Assembly (NCBI GenBank): GCA_035345875.1
Contig: DAORDH010000028.1
Location: 6,751 to 70,750 of the forward strand
Direction: 5' to 3'
DNA: 64,000 nucleotides
Origin: UBA2033 sp035345875
GTDB lineage: Bacteria > Spirochaetota > Leptospiria > Leptospirales > Leptospiraceae
Shown piece after piece: positions 34,562 to 42,612 of this stretch; the stretch's first letter is position 1; each line of letters starts with the position of its first letter. The notes beneath the pieces were generated by a model, which saw only the letters and a program-made list of their open reading frames with translations, was not told where the DNA came from and did not search any database. Made by a program: the position numbers and the translations under genes.

Positions 34562-36171
34562 ATTGATATTTGTTTTAATATTTTTTTAGCTGCTTCACAA
34601 CCTCTATATTGTGCTTCTTCAAAGATGGAAATTCCACTCATATCAGAATTTGCAAACTCGATTCCCATAAAGGATTTTAACAATTTCTCTCTTTTTTCAC
34701 TCCAAAGAAAATTAATTCCAGGACTCACCATCCCATGACCCCAAATCCATAAATCTATTTCTAAAATCGTGTCCGTGATCCCTGCGTGCATTTTTTCCAA
34801 GTCTTCTAAAATAATATCTACCCAATCTTCTTTGGATCTTAGATAAGCTTTTAATCTTTCTGCTTTTGGTTCTTCCTCATCGAGGGGCAAATAATAAGTA
34901 ACCACTGTTTCTTTTCGATGAAGCGTTAAGTCTTGATGATTTGCAACAATATACCCAAGTGATTTACTATAAAAGCTTACATTGTCCCATGAAAGGTTTG
35001 AGCCTAAACCAGTAGGTTTTTCTTTGAGTGTAATATTTGCAATGAGCCAAGGGGTAAAATCAAGAGTATTCGCTACATCATCTTTGTAATTCTTGATTAC
35101 TTTTTTTGCAGTGTAACGAGGGGAGGCATAAATGATATTCTTTGATTTATAGCGAATAAGGGAATTTGTTTCCGGATGTATTGTATCTACATAATAGAAG
35201 TTTTCATATTTTTCAATTCGATAGGTGAGTGTATTGGTTCGAATTTTATCTTTGCAAATCTCAGATAATTTTTGCACTAGAAATCCATTTCCAGCAGGCC
35301 AGGTTAATACAGTTTGAGAATCAGCGTTAGCCGCTTTTCCAGCACGCGAGGCAAAATAATGTAAGCCTGCCCAAGCAGAGACTTTTTTATGAGAAACACC
35401 GTAATCATCTCTACAAGAATAATTTACATACCAATTTAAATATCTAGAGGTCAAGCCTCGTCTTTGCATAAAATCAAACATACTGGTTTTGTCTAAGTCT
35501 AGAAACTCTTTGTCTTGGGAGCTTTCTTCCATTGGAATTGCAAAGGCAGGTTTTCCATCTTTTCCTTTTGTGTTTTTTAATTTTTCTACAAGAGAGAAGA
35601 ATTCTTTATATTGTTTTTTATCTTCTTCTTCAATTCCATGTGCAGGAACAAGTCCCTCCTGCCAAATCCCTTGAAAGTAAAGTCTTTCGTGAGGATCGGC
35701 GCATAGATAGAATTCATTGTAAATTGGTAAATCTTTTTTAAATCCTTCTATGATTCCTAGTTCTGTAAAAAGTTCGCGGACATATTTTGCCTCACTGCTA
35801 GGAATAGGAACGTAATGCGCTCCATACGGATATTCACTTACATCGTTTTTTCCAGATTTAGAATTTCCGCCAACGGATTTATCCATTTCTAAAATTAGAA
35901 AATCTTCGTATTTATTCTTTTTAAAATACCATCCAGCGGATAATCCAGATATGCCGCCACCTACGATAACTGTTTCTGTTTCGATTTCATTTTCAGGAAT
36001 TGATTTAATATTTTCACGCAGTAAATGTCCTGCTTTGAAATTCGCACCAGAGATTTGAATTTTGAAATTGTATTGTCTTCTTTGTAGAAAATTTTTTAAA
36101 CCAAAAAAGGAAGAAAATACAGCAATACTTCCAAGACCTAAATACTGGAGAAATTTTCTTCTAGTGTGCAT
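34558..36171 (-). CDS. FAD-dependent amine-oxidase-like oxidoreductase, Tat-like signal
   Basis: 537 residues from the ATG at 36171, preferred over the TTG at 36192 because GGGAAGAG precedes it. The N-terminus TRRKFLQYLGLG resembles a twin-arginine or membrane-anchor signal. The FAD-binding dinucleotide motif is TVIVGGGISGLSAGWY (~70-85), followed by GGNSKSG. Later flavin-oxidase features include the ASPRYTAKK segment, with a C-terminal GIEFANSDMSG near the flavin. Flavin amine oxidases oxidise amines, and with an aminopropyltransferase upstream a polyamine substrate is inferred. It overlaps the neighbouring genes by 11 and 4 bases. Confidence 0.83.
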   Translation of the reverse strand: MHTRRKFLQYLGLGSIAVFSSFFGLKNFLQRRQYNFKIQISGANFKAGHLLRENIKSIPENEIETETVIVGGGISGLSAGWYFKKNKYEDFLILEMDKSVGGNSKSGKNDVSEYPYGAHYVPIPSSEAKYVRELFTELGIIEGFKKDLPIYNEFYLCADPHERLYFQGIWQEGLVPAHGIEEEDKKQYKEFFSLVEKLKNTKGKDGKPAFAIPMEESSQDKEFLDLDKTSMFDFMQRRGLTSRYLNWYVNYSCRDDYGVSHKKVSAWAGLHYFASRAGKAANADSQTVLTWPAGNGFLVQKLSEICKDKIRTNTLTYRIEKYENFYYVDTIHPETNSLIRYKSKNIIYASPRYTAKKVIKNYKDDVANTLDFTPWLIANITLKEKPTGLGSNLSWDNVSFYSKSLGYIVANHQDLTLHRKETVVTYYLPLDEEEPKAERLKAYLRSKEDWVDIILEDLEKMHAGITDTILEIDLWIWGHGMVSPGINFLWSEKREKLLKSFMGIEFANSDMSGISIFEEAQYRGCEAAKKILKQISI

Positions 36172-37657
36172 ACTCTTCCCATTCTTCTTCAAAGAGTCGA
36201 ACTAGGATTTGATTGTTTAATCTATTTACTTCATTTGATTCAACAATCATATCATCTGAAAAAATGGTAAGTGTTTTTGCAATGGAAGGTGTAATATATT
36301 TTAGTCCTGTTGGATATTTTTCTGGAATCGATATTTTATCTTTTGAAAATAAAATATAGCCCCAATCTCCAAAAGCAGGAACATAGACATGATAGGGAAG
36401 GGTATTTAGTCCAACAGATACTAATGTATTGTTGACACACCAAAAACTTTTTTTTGCAACATAAGGAGAAGTGCTTTGAATTACTCCAACTCCATTCGTT
36501 GCTAACGCATTTTTTAGAATTTTATAAAAAGAGTTCGTGTAGAGTTTTCCGACAGAATAATTGCTTGGATCTGGAAAGTCTACAGCTATAAAGTCGAATT
36601 TTGTTTCGTTTGTTTTAAGCCAAATAAACGCATCTTCATTGTAGATTTTTACTTTTGGAGAAAGGAGTGAGTTTTCGTTCAAGGCAGTGAGTGCTTTTTG
36701 TTTAGAAAAAAGTCCTGTAATTTCTGGATCCAAATCAACTAAAACAATTTCTTCTACACTATCGTATTTTAAAATTTCACGAACAGCAAGTCCGTCTCCT
36801 CCGCCTAGAACTAAAACTTTTTTGGGCTTGTCTAAACTTGCAAGACCAATATGAACTAACGCTTCATGGTATCTATATTCATCTTTAGAACTAAATTGTA
36901 AATTTCCATTTAAAAAAAGTCTTAAGTCTTGCTTGGATCTGGTTAATACGATTCTTTGGTATTTGGAATATTTAGAATAAATTACTTTATCTGGATAGCT
37001 AGCAGTTTCTGCAAAACTCATGATCTGGTTTGAATAAACAAAACCAATGAATAATAAGATGAGTCCAGTAAACATAGCAAGCTTTAATGTCTTTAGAAAT
37101 GGAATTTCTTTTTCAAAAACATAAAGAGTCCAAATCCCTGTTAAAACATTGAAGATTCCAAATAGAAAAGCAGTTCGCACAAGTCCCAAATGAGGAACTA
37201 ATAGAAGCGGAAATAAGATAGATGCGAATAACGCACCGATATAATCAAAAGTAAAAATTTTAGAAACTAGATCACTAAATTCAAAATGAGTTTTCAAGAT
37301 TCGCATCATAAGTGGAATTTCAAGCCCTACAAGCATTCCCGTTATAGATACATCTGTATAGAGTAGAATTCGAAAAGATGCTACATGCTCAAAAGCAAGA
37401 AAGAGAAGGGCGGCAGAAGAACCGCCCACAATTCCAATGAGAAGTTCTACTTGCACAAAGATTCCAATTAAATTCTTTCGAATGTATTTGGATAAGAAAG
37501 AACCTATCCCCATAGAAAAGAGATAGGCTCCTATAATCGTTGAAAATTGAGTTATGGAGTCTCCGAGTAGATAACTCGCGAGCGATCCAGCAATTAATTC
37601 ATAAACAAGTCCACATGTTGCAATTATGAATACTGAGAATAGTAGAACATAGGACAT
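36161..37657 (-). CDS. membrane-bound spermidine-synthase-like aminopropyltransferase
   Basis: 498 residues. The first ~215 residues carry about six or seven membrane helices. Residues ~230-440 form a Rossmann methyltransferase-like domain of spermidine-synthase type, with VLVLGGGDGLAVREIL and EEIVLVDLDPEIT (~278-310) and FDFIAVDFPDPSN. Such membrane-fused SpeE proteins transfer aminopropyl groups from decarboxylated SAM, but activity is often untested. Its stop overlaps the oxidase start. The upstream DUF350 gene is five bases away. Nothing here decides whether it acts on polyamines or another amine. Confidence 0.88.
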   Translation of the reverse strand: MSYVLLFSVFIIATCGLVYELIAGSLASYLLGDSITQFSTIIGAYLFSMGIGSFLSKYIRKNLIGIFVQVELLIGIVGGSSAALLFLAFEHVASFRILLYTDVSITGMLVGLEIPLMMRILKTHFEFSDLVSKIFTFDYIGALFASILFPLLLVPHLGLVRTAFLFGIFNVLTGIWTLYVFEKEIPFLKTLKLAMFTGLILLFIGFVYSNQIMSFAETASYPDKVIYSKYSKYQRIVLTRSKQDLRLFLNGNLQFSSKDEYRYHEALVHIGLASLDKPKKVLVLGGGDGLAVREILKYDSVEEIVLVDLDPEITGLFSKQKALTALNENSLLSPKVKIYNEDAFIWLKTNETKFDFIAVDFPDPSNYSVGKLYTNSFYKILKNALATNGVGVIQSTSPYVAKKSFWCVNNTLVSVGLNTLPYHVYVPAFGDWGYILFSKDKISIPEKYPTGLKYITPSIAKTLTIFSDDMIVESNEVNRLNNQILVRLFEEEWEEYAH

Positions 37658-37662
37658 TGAGA

Positions 37663-37884
37663 CTAACTATGAATTGCCGCTGCTATTATGATTGCCATTG
37701 CAATGGTGACTGCACTGGTCGTAACGGCTAATGGCATATTATTCTTTTGCGCAATTTCTTCCCATAGGTTACCTGGTGTGATGCGGTCAAAGATGATAAA
37801 AGAGATTGCAAGAACAATAATGCCAATTCCTGAATATAGAAAAGCATTGATTATATTTTTGATACTGATTAAATCTGTTAACAT
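37663..37884 (-). CDS. DUF350 membrane protein
   Basis: 73 residues, two transmembrane helices (~12-30 and ~52-72) with ITPGNLWEEIAQKNNM between them, matching the DUF350 (YjfL-like) repeat, here one unit. DUF350 proteins are small membrane proteins that co-occur with DUF4178 and spermidine-synthase-like genes. It lies 15 bases after the 46-aa microprotein gene and five before the aminopropyltransferase. Function unknown; a channel-like or stress role is inferred. Confidence 0.82.
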   Translation of the reverse strand: MLTDLISIKNIINAFLYSGIGIIVLAISFIIFDRITPGNLWEEIAQKNNMPLAVTTSAVTIAMAIIIAAAIHS

Positions 37885-37899
37885 AAAATTCTCCTGAAT

Positions 37900-38040
37900 T
37901 TATTTATGATACGAGTTTGGTCCTCTTGGTCCCCATTTGCCCGGACTAAATAGGTCCGAAACATTCCATTGTGTATAACCACCAAGAATTAATAAAATAC
38001 AAAGTATGATTCCATACCCTAAAAAATTTCTTGAGTTCAT
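37900..38040 (-). CDS. 46-aa membrane microprotein in DUF4178 operon
   Basis: 46 residues. The ATG (38040) overlaps the TGA of the upstream DUF4178 gene (ATGA), and GAGGAGG just upstream is an excellent ribosome site. The product has one hydrophobic helix (YGIILCILLILGGY, ~8-21) followed by a Trp/Gly/Pro-rich tail (WNVSDLFSPGKWGPRGPNSY). No family is recognised. The coupling and ribosome site make a real gene likely. A membrane-inserted partner of the DUF350 or DUF4178 proteins is a guess. Confidence 0.75.
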   Translation of the reverse strand: MNSRNFLGYGIILCILLILGGYTQWNVSDLFSPGKWGPRGPNSYHK

Positions 38041-39374
38041 TCATCCTCCTCTTCCGAGTCATCTGAGCTATCTTGCGAAAAATTACTATTTGCCCAACGT
38101 TTATTTTCAAAACTTCTAGATCTAAACCAAACATAAAATGGATACAGGCAGAGAAGAAATTCTGCTAGGAAAAAATTTGCCCAGATTGTAGATCCAGTTT
38201 TAACTTCAATGGAAAGTTTCGTTGCTTCTAGTGGATTACTCGGATTAGCCGCACCAGTTTGCATAGCAGGTGTAGTCATCTCAATATTTATATGATATTT
38301 CCCACGCTTTACTCCAGATATGTCTGCTGTAGTAGAAGTGCTTCCTTCTGACCAAGATCCATCACTATCGACTCCAGAGTAGTATTCAATTCCTTTCTCA
38401 AAGTCTACACTAGCACCCGTTTCGTCGTTTACTAAATCACCTGAAATTTCTACCCAACTATTGCTAACGGGAGAGGATAGGTTTATATCGATGCTTGTAA
38501 CTCTATCTTTGATTTCAAATTGAGGGGTTACTTTTGTTTTGCCTTTGTCTTCAATGGTAAAATCCATTTCCCCTTTGTAGACTGTTTCCGTTCCGAATCC
38601 AATACAGATTCCCAATTGTAAAAGGATCATTGCATTAAAAATCCATTTCCAGTATTTCTGGATTTTCTTTTTTTCTTCTGCGTTGATCGGACCTGGTTGG
38701 TTAGGAGCTATGCCAATTAAAAGTGGCATTGGTTCCGTTAGTTGAAAGGCTGTTTTAATTTCTTCTGAGTTTACATAGGTTCCAACAGACCAAACCAATT
38801 CTTCTTCTGTGGATTCGACTCCAAGTGTTTCGGGAGGAGAGATAAATTCTTCTAGGTTGACAGTTTCTCCCATTCGAACTTGCCAATAAAATTCTCCGAT
38901 TACATAGGTGACAGTGGCAGTTCCTTTGTTGAATAATGTATAATCTCGTTGGTTGTAAGGAACATAGACTGGGTCGGCACTTCTTCTGATTTTTAAATGG
39001 TCTTTTATCATCGTTACAAACGACCAATGTCCATTGAACTCAGAAAGAAATCGAAATCCTTTGAGTGGATTGAATAATAAATACTCACTCCAAGTGTAAC
39101 CTTCTTGGTCTGTTCGCTCCATATAACCAATGGTTTCCCAAAGCGTGCCAAATAACGTTCCTCTTTGACCGAGTGGAATGATTGTTCTTCTTTGGATTTT
39201 TTTGGTAAAGGCATCTACTACTTTGTAATTTTCATCGCTAGTATCTATAATGGAGGAGCAATAGGCGCAGACCACATTGATTGTCGCTCCGATCGCACGG
39301 ATGTTAACAGAGCCTCCGCAACTTGGGCAGCTAAACGTTTTTACTCGGGTAGATTTAGTGTTTGTTCCTTCCAT
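38037..39374 (-). CDS. DUF4178 protein with zinc ribbon and two membrane helices
   Basis: 445 residues. An N-terminal zinc ribbon (CPSCGGSV and CAYCSS, ~15-40) is followed by a DUF4178 domain (~60-180, with GTLWETIGYMERTDQEGYTW and WSEYLLFNP). A second domain with further DUF4178-like strands is present, a transmembrane helix lies near 250 (MILLQLGICIGFG), and a second near 400 (FFLAEFLLCLYPFYVWF). The C-terminus is acidic (DSEEEDE). It overlaps the microprotein gene by four bases and starts two bases after the 39376 gene stop. DUF4178 proteins are uncharacterised. The ribbon suggests protein or nucleic-acid contact. Confidence 0.83.
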   Translation of the reverse strand: MEGTNTKSTRVKTFSCPSCGGSVNIRAIGATINVVCAYCSSIIDTSDENYKVVDAFTKKIQRRTIIPLGQRGTLFGTLWETIGYMERTDQEGYTWSEYLLFNPLKGFRFLSEFNGHWSFVTMIKDHLKIRRSADPVYVPYNQRDYTLFNKGTATVTYVIGEFYWQVRMGETVNLEEFISPPETLGVESTEEELVWSVGTYVNSEEIKTAFQLTEPMPLLIGIAPNQPGPINAEEKKKIQKYWKWIFNAMILLQLGICIGFGTETVYKGEMDFTIEDKGKTKVTPQFEIKDRVTSIDINLSSPVSNSWVEISGDLVNDETGASVDFEKGIEYYSGVDSDGSWSEGSTSTTADISGVKRGKYHINIEMTTPAMQTGAANPSNPLEATKLSIEVKTGSTIWANFFLAEFLLCLYPFYVWFRSRSFENKRWANSNFSQDSSDDSEEEDE

Positions 39375-39375
39375 C

Positions 39376-40002
39376 CTACCAGCCCTCTATTTGTCTCAGA
39401 TTTTCTAATTTTAAATCTTCTACTTCAAAGTATCTACCAACAAAGAGATGTTGTTCCTCTTCGGCATAGTCAAAGTTCGCAAAACCTTTTCTCTCTGATC
39501 GCAAATCTACACTTAAGGATTTTCTGCCTACTAAACATTTGAATGGAAGTTCACCTTCGCTACCTCGACAGGTTACTTCATGCACATCGTCCACAGAGTA
39601 TTCTGTTTTTTTGATTTCTAAAATATTTCCAACTTTTAACTCGGATTTATCAGGAAAGTCTTTGAAATCTCTTTCTTCAAAGCTAATCATATAAAAGCCT
39701 TGTGCATCAGAGAGCCAGCCATCTTTTCCACTTTTAAAAGATAAATACCATTCATTCCAAACTCCATTGGAGTAGCCAATCTTTTGTCTTCCAATTACCT
39801 CGAATGGGTCTTTTCCCACAATACCAGTGGTTCCGATTTGAATCGGGCTCATGTCCTCTGGCATATCGCTCATCTTGCCTAGGAGTTCTAAGTCTTTGTC
39901 ATGTCGGACGATTGTGGATTTGCAGTATTTACACACTGCCATAAATGCAAATCTAGATTGGAAGGGAACCTCAGCTCCACACGAAGGACAAGATGCTTTC
40001 AT
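39376..40002 (-). CDS. DUF4178 protein with N-terminal zinc ribbon
   Basis: 208 residues. The N-terminus has a zinc ribbon (CPSCGAEV and CKYCKST, ~4-30), and the DUF4178 domain covers ~50-180 with FEVIGRQKIGYSNGVWNEW-like strands. It has no membrane helix, so it is cytoplasmic. It is the promoter-proximal gene of a seven-gene minus-strand run (39376 down to 33476), with the neighbouring DUF4178 gene two bases away. The pair look like paralogues, one soluble and one membrane-anchored. Confidence 0.83.
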   Translation of the reverse strand: MKASCPSCGAEVPFQSRFAFMAVCKYCKSTIVRHDKDLELLGKMSDMPEDMSPIQIGTTGIVGKDPFEVIGRQKIGYSNGVWNEWYLSFKSGKDGWLSDAQGFYMISFEERDFKDFPDKSELKVGNILEIKKTEYSVDDVHEVTCRGSEGELPFKCLVGRKSLSVDLRSERKGFANFDYAEEEQHLFVGRYFEVEDLKLENLRQIEGW

Positions 40003-40097
40003 TAAAATTTAATATCCCCATTTTCTAAAGTATGTCAACACATATTACCAATGCACCGTGTAAAAACATGAGGAATGGGGAAAAACCCTCTATGCTT

Positions 40098-40161
40098 TTC
40101 GTGGTCTAGAAAAACTGTTAGTATGAAATTTCTGCACCACGAAGAACACGAAGAGTCACGA
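40098..40161. repeat. ACCACGAA inverted repeat with CACGAAG units
   Basis: TTCGTGGT (40098-40105) pairs perfectly with ACCACGAA (40136-40143), and the right arm continues as two more CACGAAG units up to about 40161. It is a small hairpin-forming intergenic repeat, similar in style to the elements at 11056 and 27607 but not clearly homologous to them. Confidence 0.6.
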
Positions 40162-40345
40162 AGCTATGACCCTAAGACTACCATTGGTATTAGAATGATT
40201 TGAGATTATGTGTCGTTTTGGTCTGGAAATTGGGATATTATTCGTTACTAGTATGGCTCGGTCAGGAATAAAAAGGTATTCTCTCTTTTGTCAATGTTGA
40301 GTTTTTTTATTCTTTGTTCTATTCAAAATCCATTTTCAGTATAAC

Positions 40346-40383
40346 AACCACTATACCAAGACTATACGAACCACTATACCAAG
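40346..40383 (+). promoter_or_regulatory. direct repeats (AACCACTATACCAAG x2) with three ACTATAC boxes
   Basis: The 15-mer AACCACTATACCAAG occurs at 40346-40360 and 40369-40383. A third ACTATAC core lies between them at 40361-40367. Core starts are 40350, 40361 and 40373, spaced 11 and 12 bases, about one helical turn. The site is ~200 bases upstream of mod. An operator bound on one DNA face is inferred. Confidence 0.5.
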
Positions 40384-40581
40384 TCCTTTTTTTATGGTGG
40401 GGAGGGTAGAACTAATGGAAATCTTTTCCGATTAAACAATGATTATTTTACTCTAAAAGCACTCATTTATTCTGTTATCTATACATTTACATAGTTCTTA
40501 ATCCCAGAGGTTTCATTTTTCAAAAATTCCCTTGTTTTTGTTGTTTCTATTATCAAAGTGGCTCTACAAGAAGGATAGCCA

Positions 40582-42000
40582 ATGCAAGAACAAAACACCA
40601 CCACAGAAATCAAAACTCCAAATACAGAAATGGAAATCCTGCGCAAGCATTTTCCTCATTGCTTCGATAAGAATGGGAACTTTGATTTGGAAAAATTTCG
40701 TCGTGGTCTTTCAGATAAGGAAATTTCTTTCTCAACTGAGAGTTACGCGATGGATTGGCTAGGAAAATCTTATGCCCGACTTTTGGCAAGTGATCCGGCA
40801 ACCACACTTCTCAAAGCAGACGAGACACACAACGCAAAACCAGAAAATGCCAAGTCAGAAAACCTACTCATCAAAGGCGACAATCTGGAAGTTTTGAAAC
40901 ATCTCGTGGGTGCTTATTATGAAAGGATCAAAATGATCTACATCGACCCTCCTTACAATACAGGCAGTGATGGGTTTGTCTATGCAGACGATAGAAAGTT
41001 CACTGTCCCGGAACTCGCCCGACTTGCGGGCATAGAAGAAGAAAAGGCAAAACGCATTTTGGAGTTCACGCAAAGCAAGAGCAATTCGCATTCTGCATGG
41101 CTCACATTCATGTATCCCAGACTCTACATCGCTAAGCAACTCCTTCGAGAAGATGGAGTCATCTTCATTTCCATCGACGACAACGAAGTCGCACAACTGC
41201 GTCTTCTCATGGATGAGATTTTTGGAGAAGAGAATTTTGTGGCGAATATTTGCTGGAAAAAAAGATCTTCTCCCGATGCGAGAACGGTAATTGGAGCTAT
41301 CCATGATTGGCTAGTATGCTACAAGAAAATCGGAGAAAATTCACGAGCAAATATTGGGAAGATGCCCCTAAACCAAGAACGTCTTGATTCATACCAAAAT
41401 CCTGATAATGATTCGCGAGGTCCTTGGGCATCGGTTGATATGACTGGTATGACAGCTAGAGCTCCTAAAAGCCAATTTTATAAAATTACTTTACCAAGCG
41501 GAAGAGTGATAGGGCCGCCTTCCGGCAGAAGTTGGGGGGTAGCAGAATCTACTTTTTATGAACTTATTAGCGATAATAGAATTTGGTTTGGGAAATCTGG
41601 TGATAATGTTCCAAGAATAAAAAAATTTCTTTCAGAAGGAGAAGGTCAAGTTGTTCCAACCTTTTGGGATATGAGTGAGGTAGGAAGTAATGACGAAGCC
41701 AAAAAAGAGTTAAATGATATTCTGAACACTCCAGAAGTATTTGATACACCCAAGCCGATTCGATTACTCAAACGAATGATTCAAATTGCATCAACCCCTA
41801 ATTCCATTATCCTCGATTTCTTCGCAGGCTCTGGCACAACTGGAGATGCAGTCATGCAACTCAATGCAGCAGATGGCGGGAATCGAAAGTATATATTAGT
41901 CCAAATCCCTGAACCCATTGATCCTAAGAAAAATAAAATTGCTTATGATTTTGTGAAAGATTTAACTTCGCGGGGGGGGGGGGGAACCAAATATTTTTGA
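40582..42000 (+). CDS. mod: type III DNA methyltransferase Mod, truncated at a G13 tract
   Basis: 472 residues as read. The beta-class N6-adenine methyltransferase motifs are in the order of type III Mod: catalytic DPPYNTG (122-128) and SAM-binding FFAGSGTTGDAV (from 413). The intervening ~200-410 should be the target-recognition domain. A clear AAGGA ribosome site precedes the ATG. At G13 (41972-41984) the frame exits into TSRGGGGTKYF-stop. In the alternative frame the protein continues for about 200 residues to 42604, so the intact enzyme would be about 673 residues. Mod modifies specific DNA sites and, when phase-variable, can switch gene expression. Here the window shows the OFF form. Confidence 0.88.
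   Translation: MQEQNTTTEIKTPNTEMEILRKHFPHCFDKNGNFDLEKFRRGLSDKEISFSTESYAMDWLGKSYARLLASDPATTLLKADETHNAKPENAKSENLLIKGDNLEVLKHLVGAYYERIKMIYIDPPYNTGSDGFVYADDRKFTVPELARLAGIEEEKAKRILEFTQSKSNSHSAWLTFMYPRLYIAKQLLREDGVIFISIDDNEVAQLRLLMDEIFGEENFVANICWKKRSSPDARTVIGAIHDWLVCYKKIGENSRANIGKMPLNQERLDSYQNPDNDSRGPWASVDMTGMTARAPKSQFYKITLPSGRVIGPPSGRSWGVAESTFYELISDNRIWFGKSGDNVPRIKKFLSEGEGQVVPTFWDMSEVGSNDEAKKELNDILNTPEVFDTPKPIRLLKRMIQIASTPNSIILDFFAGSGTTGDAVMQLNAADGGNRKYILVQIPEPIDPKKNKIAYDFVKDLTSRGGGGTKYF
41972..41984 (+). repeat. homopolymer G13 tract in mod
   Basis: Thirteen consecutive G lie between TCGC and AACC. Changing the length by one G less or two more would join the two mod frames. The length could also be an assembly or sequencing error. 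Confidence 0.9.
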
Positions 42001-42604
42001 AATTACAAAAGAACGTCTGCAAAGAGCAGCTCAGAAAATTATAAAGGAAAATATCGATATACCTGCAAAAACAGAAAAAGTAAAATGCGAAGGTATCCAT
42101 GATGAACATTGTCCTGCTTGCAAGGGTGAACACACAATAAAGCTAGAAGCAAGACAAGCGATCGATCTAAATTCCATTGACCTTGGTTTTCAAATCTATG
42201 AAACCATCCCTATTTGGGAAGACTACCACGTGGAGGCAGAAGAAGTGCAAGATCAAAAATTATTTGATGAAAGCAAATTGACCAACGAAGACTTACAAAC
42301 ACTTCTCATTACCTGGAAAACCTATGATGGAATTCCTCTCACCCAAAATTTGGAAAAAATAAGTCTTGGAACTTATACTGCTTATTATGGAAAAGGAAGA
42401 CTCTATTTGATGCACAAAGGATTCCAGACAGACCACCTCAAAGTCTTATTGGAAAAAATTGACACAGACAAGACCTTTGAACCGAGAAGCATCATCTGTT
42501 TTGGCTACCACTTCGAAAGCAAAAACCTCCGTGAACTTTCCGAAAATGGAAAAAGCTATGCCAATAAAAAACGTCTGGATATAGATTTTATCATCAGGTA
42601 TTAA
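41984..42604 (+). pseudogene. mod: C-terminal part of Mod, out of frame after G13
   Basis: The frame starting GAA CCA AAT is open to the stop at 42602-42604 and reads EPNIFEITKERLQRAAQKII... with a CPACKGE segment, then FGYHFESKNLREL near the end. This helical, charged style is typical of type III Mod C-termini. It joins the first part of mod with 12 G instead of 13. A short internal ATG at 42230 is unlikely to be a real start. Confidence 0.82.
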
Positions 42605-42612
42605 AAAAATTT

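Larger units (their letters stand above)
40003..40581. other. divergent region between DUF4178 operon and R-M island
   Basis: About 580 bases without a convincing gene. It contains an inverted ACCACGAA element with CACGAAG repeats (40098-40161), an ACTATAC triple box (40346-40383) and, near the right end, a good AAGGA ribosome site for mod. Promoters for both directions must lie here. Confidence 0.6.

Noticed and set aside
40003..40581. CRISPR array
   Set aside because: There are only two 15-bp repeats plus one core, with no unique spacers of CRISPR length and no cas genes in the window.
42230..42604. Separate 124-aa gene
   Set aside because: Its frame continues upstream to the G13 tract and completes Mod, so it is the end of mod.
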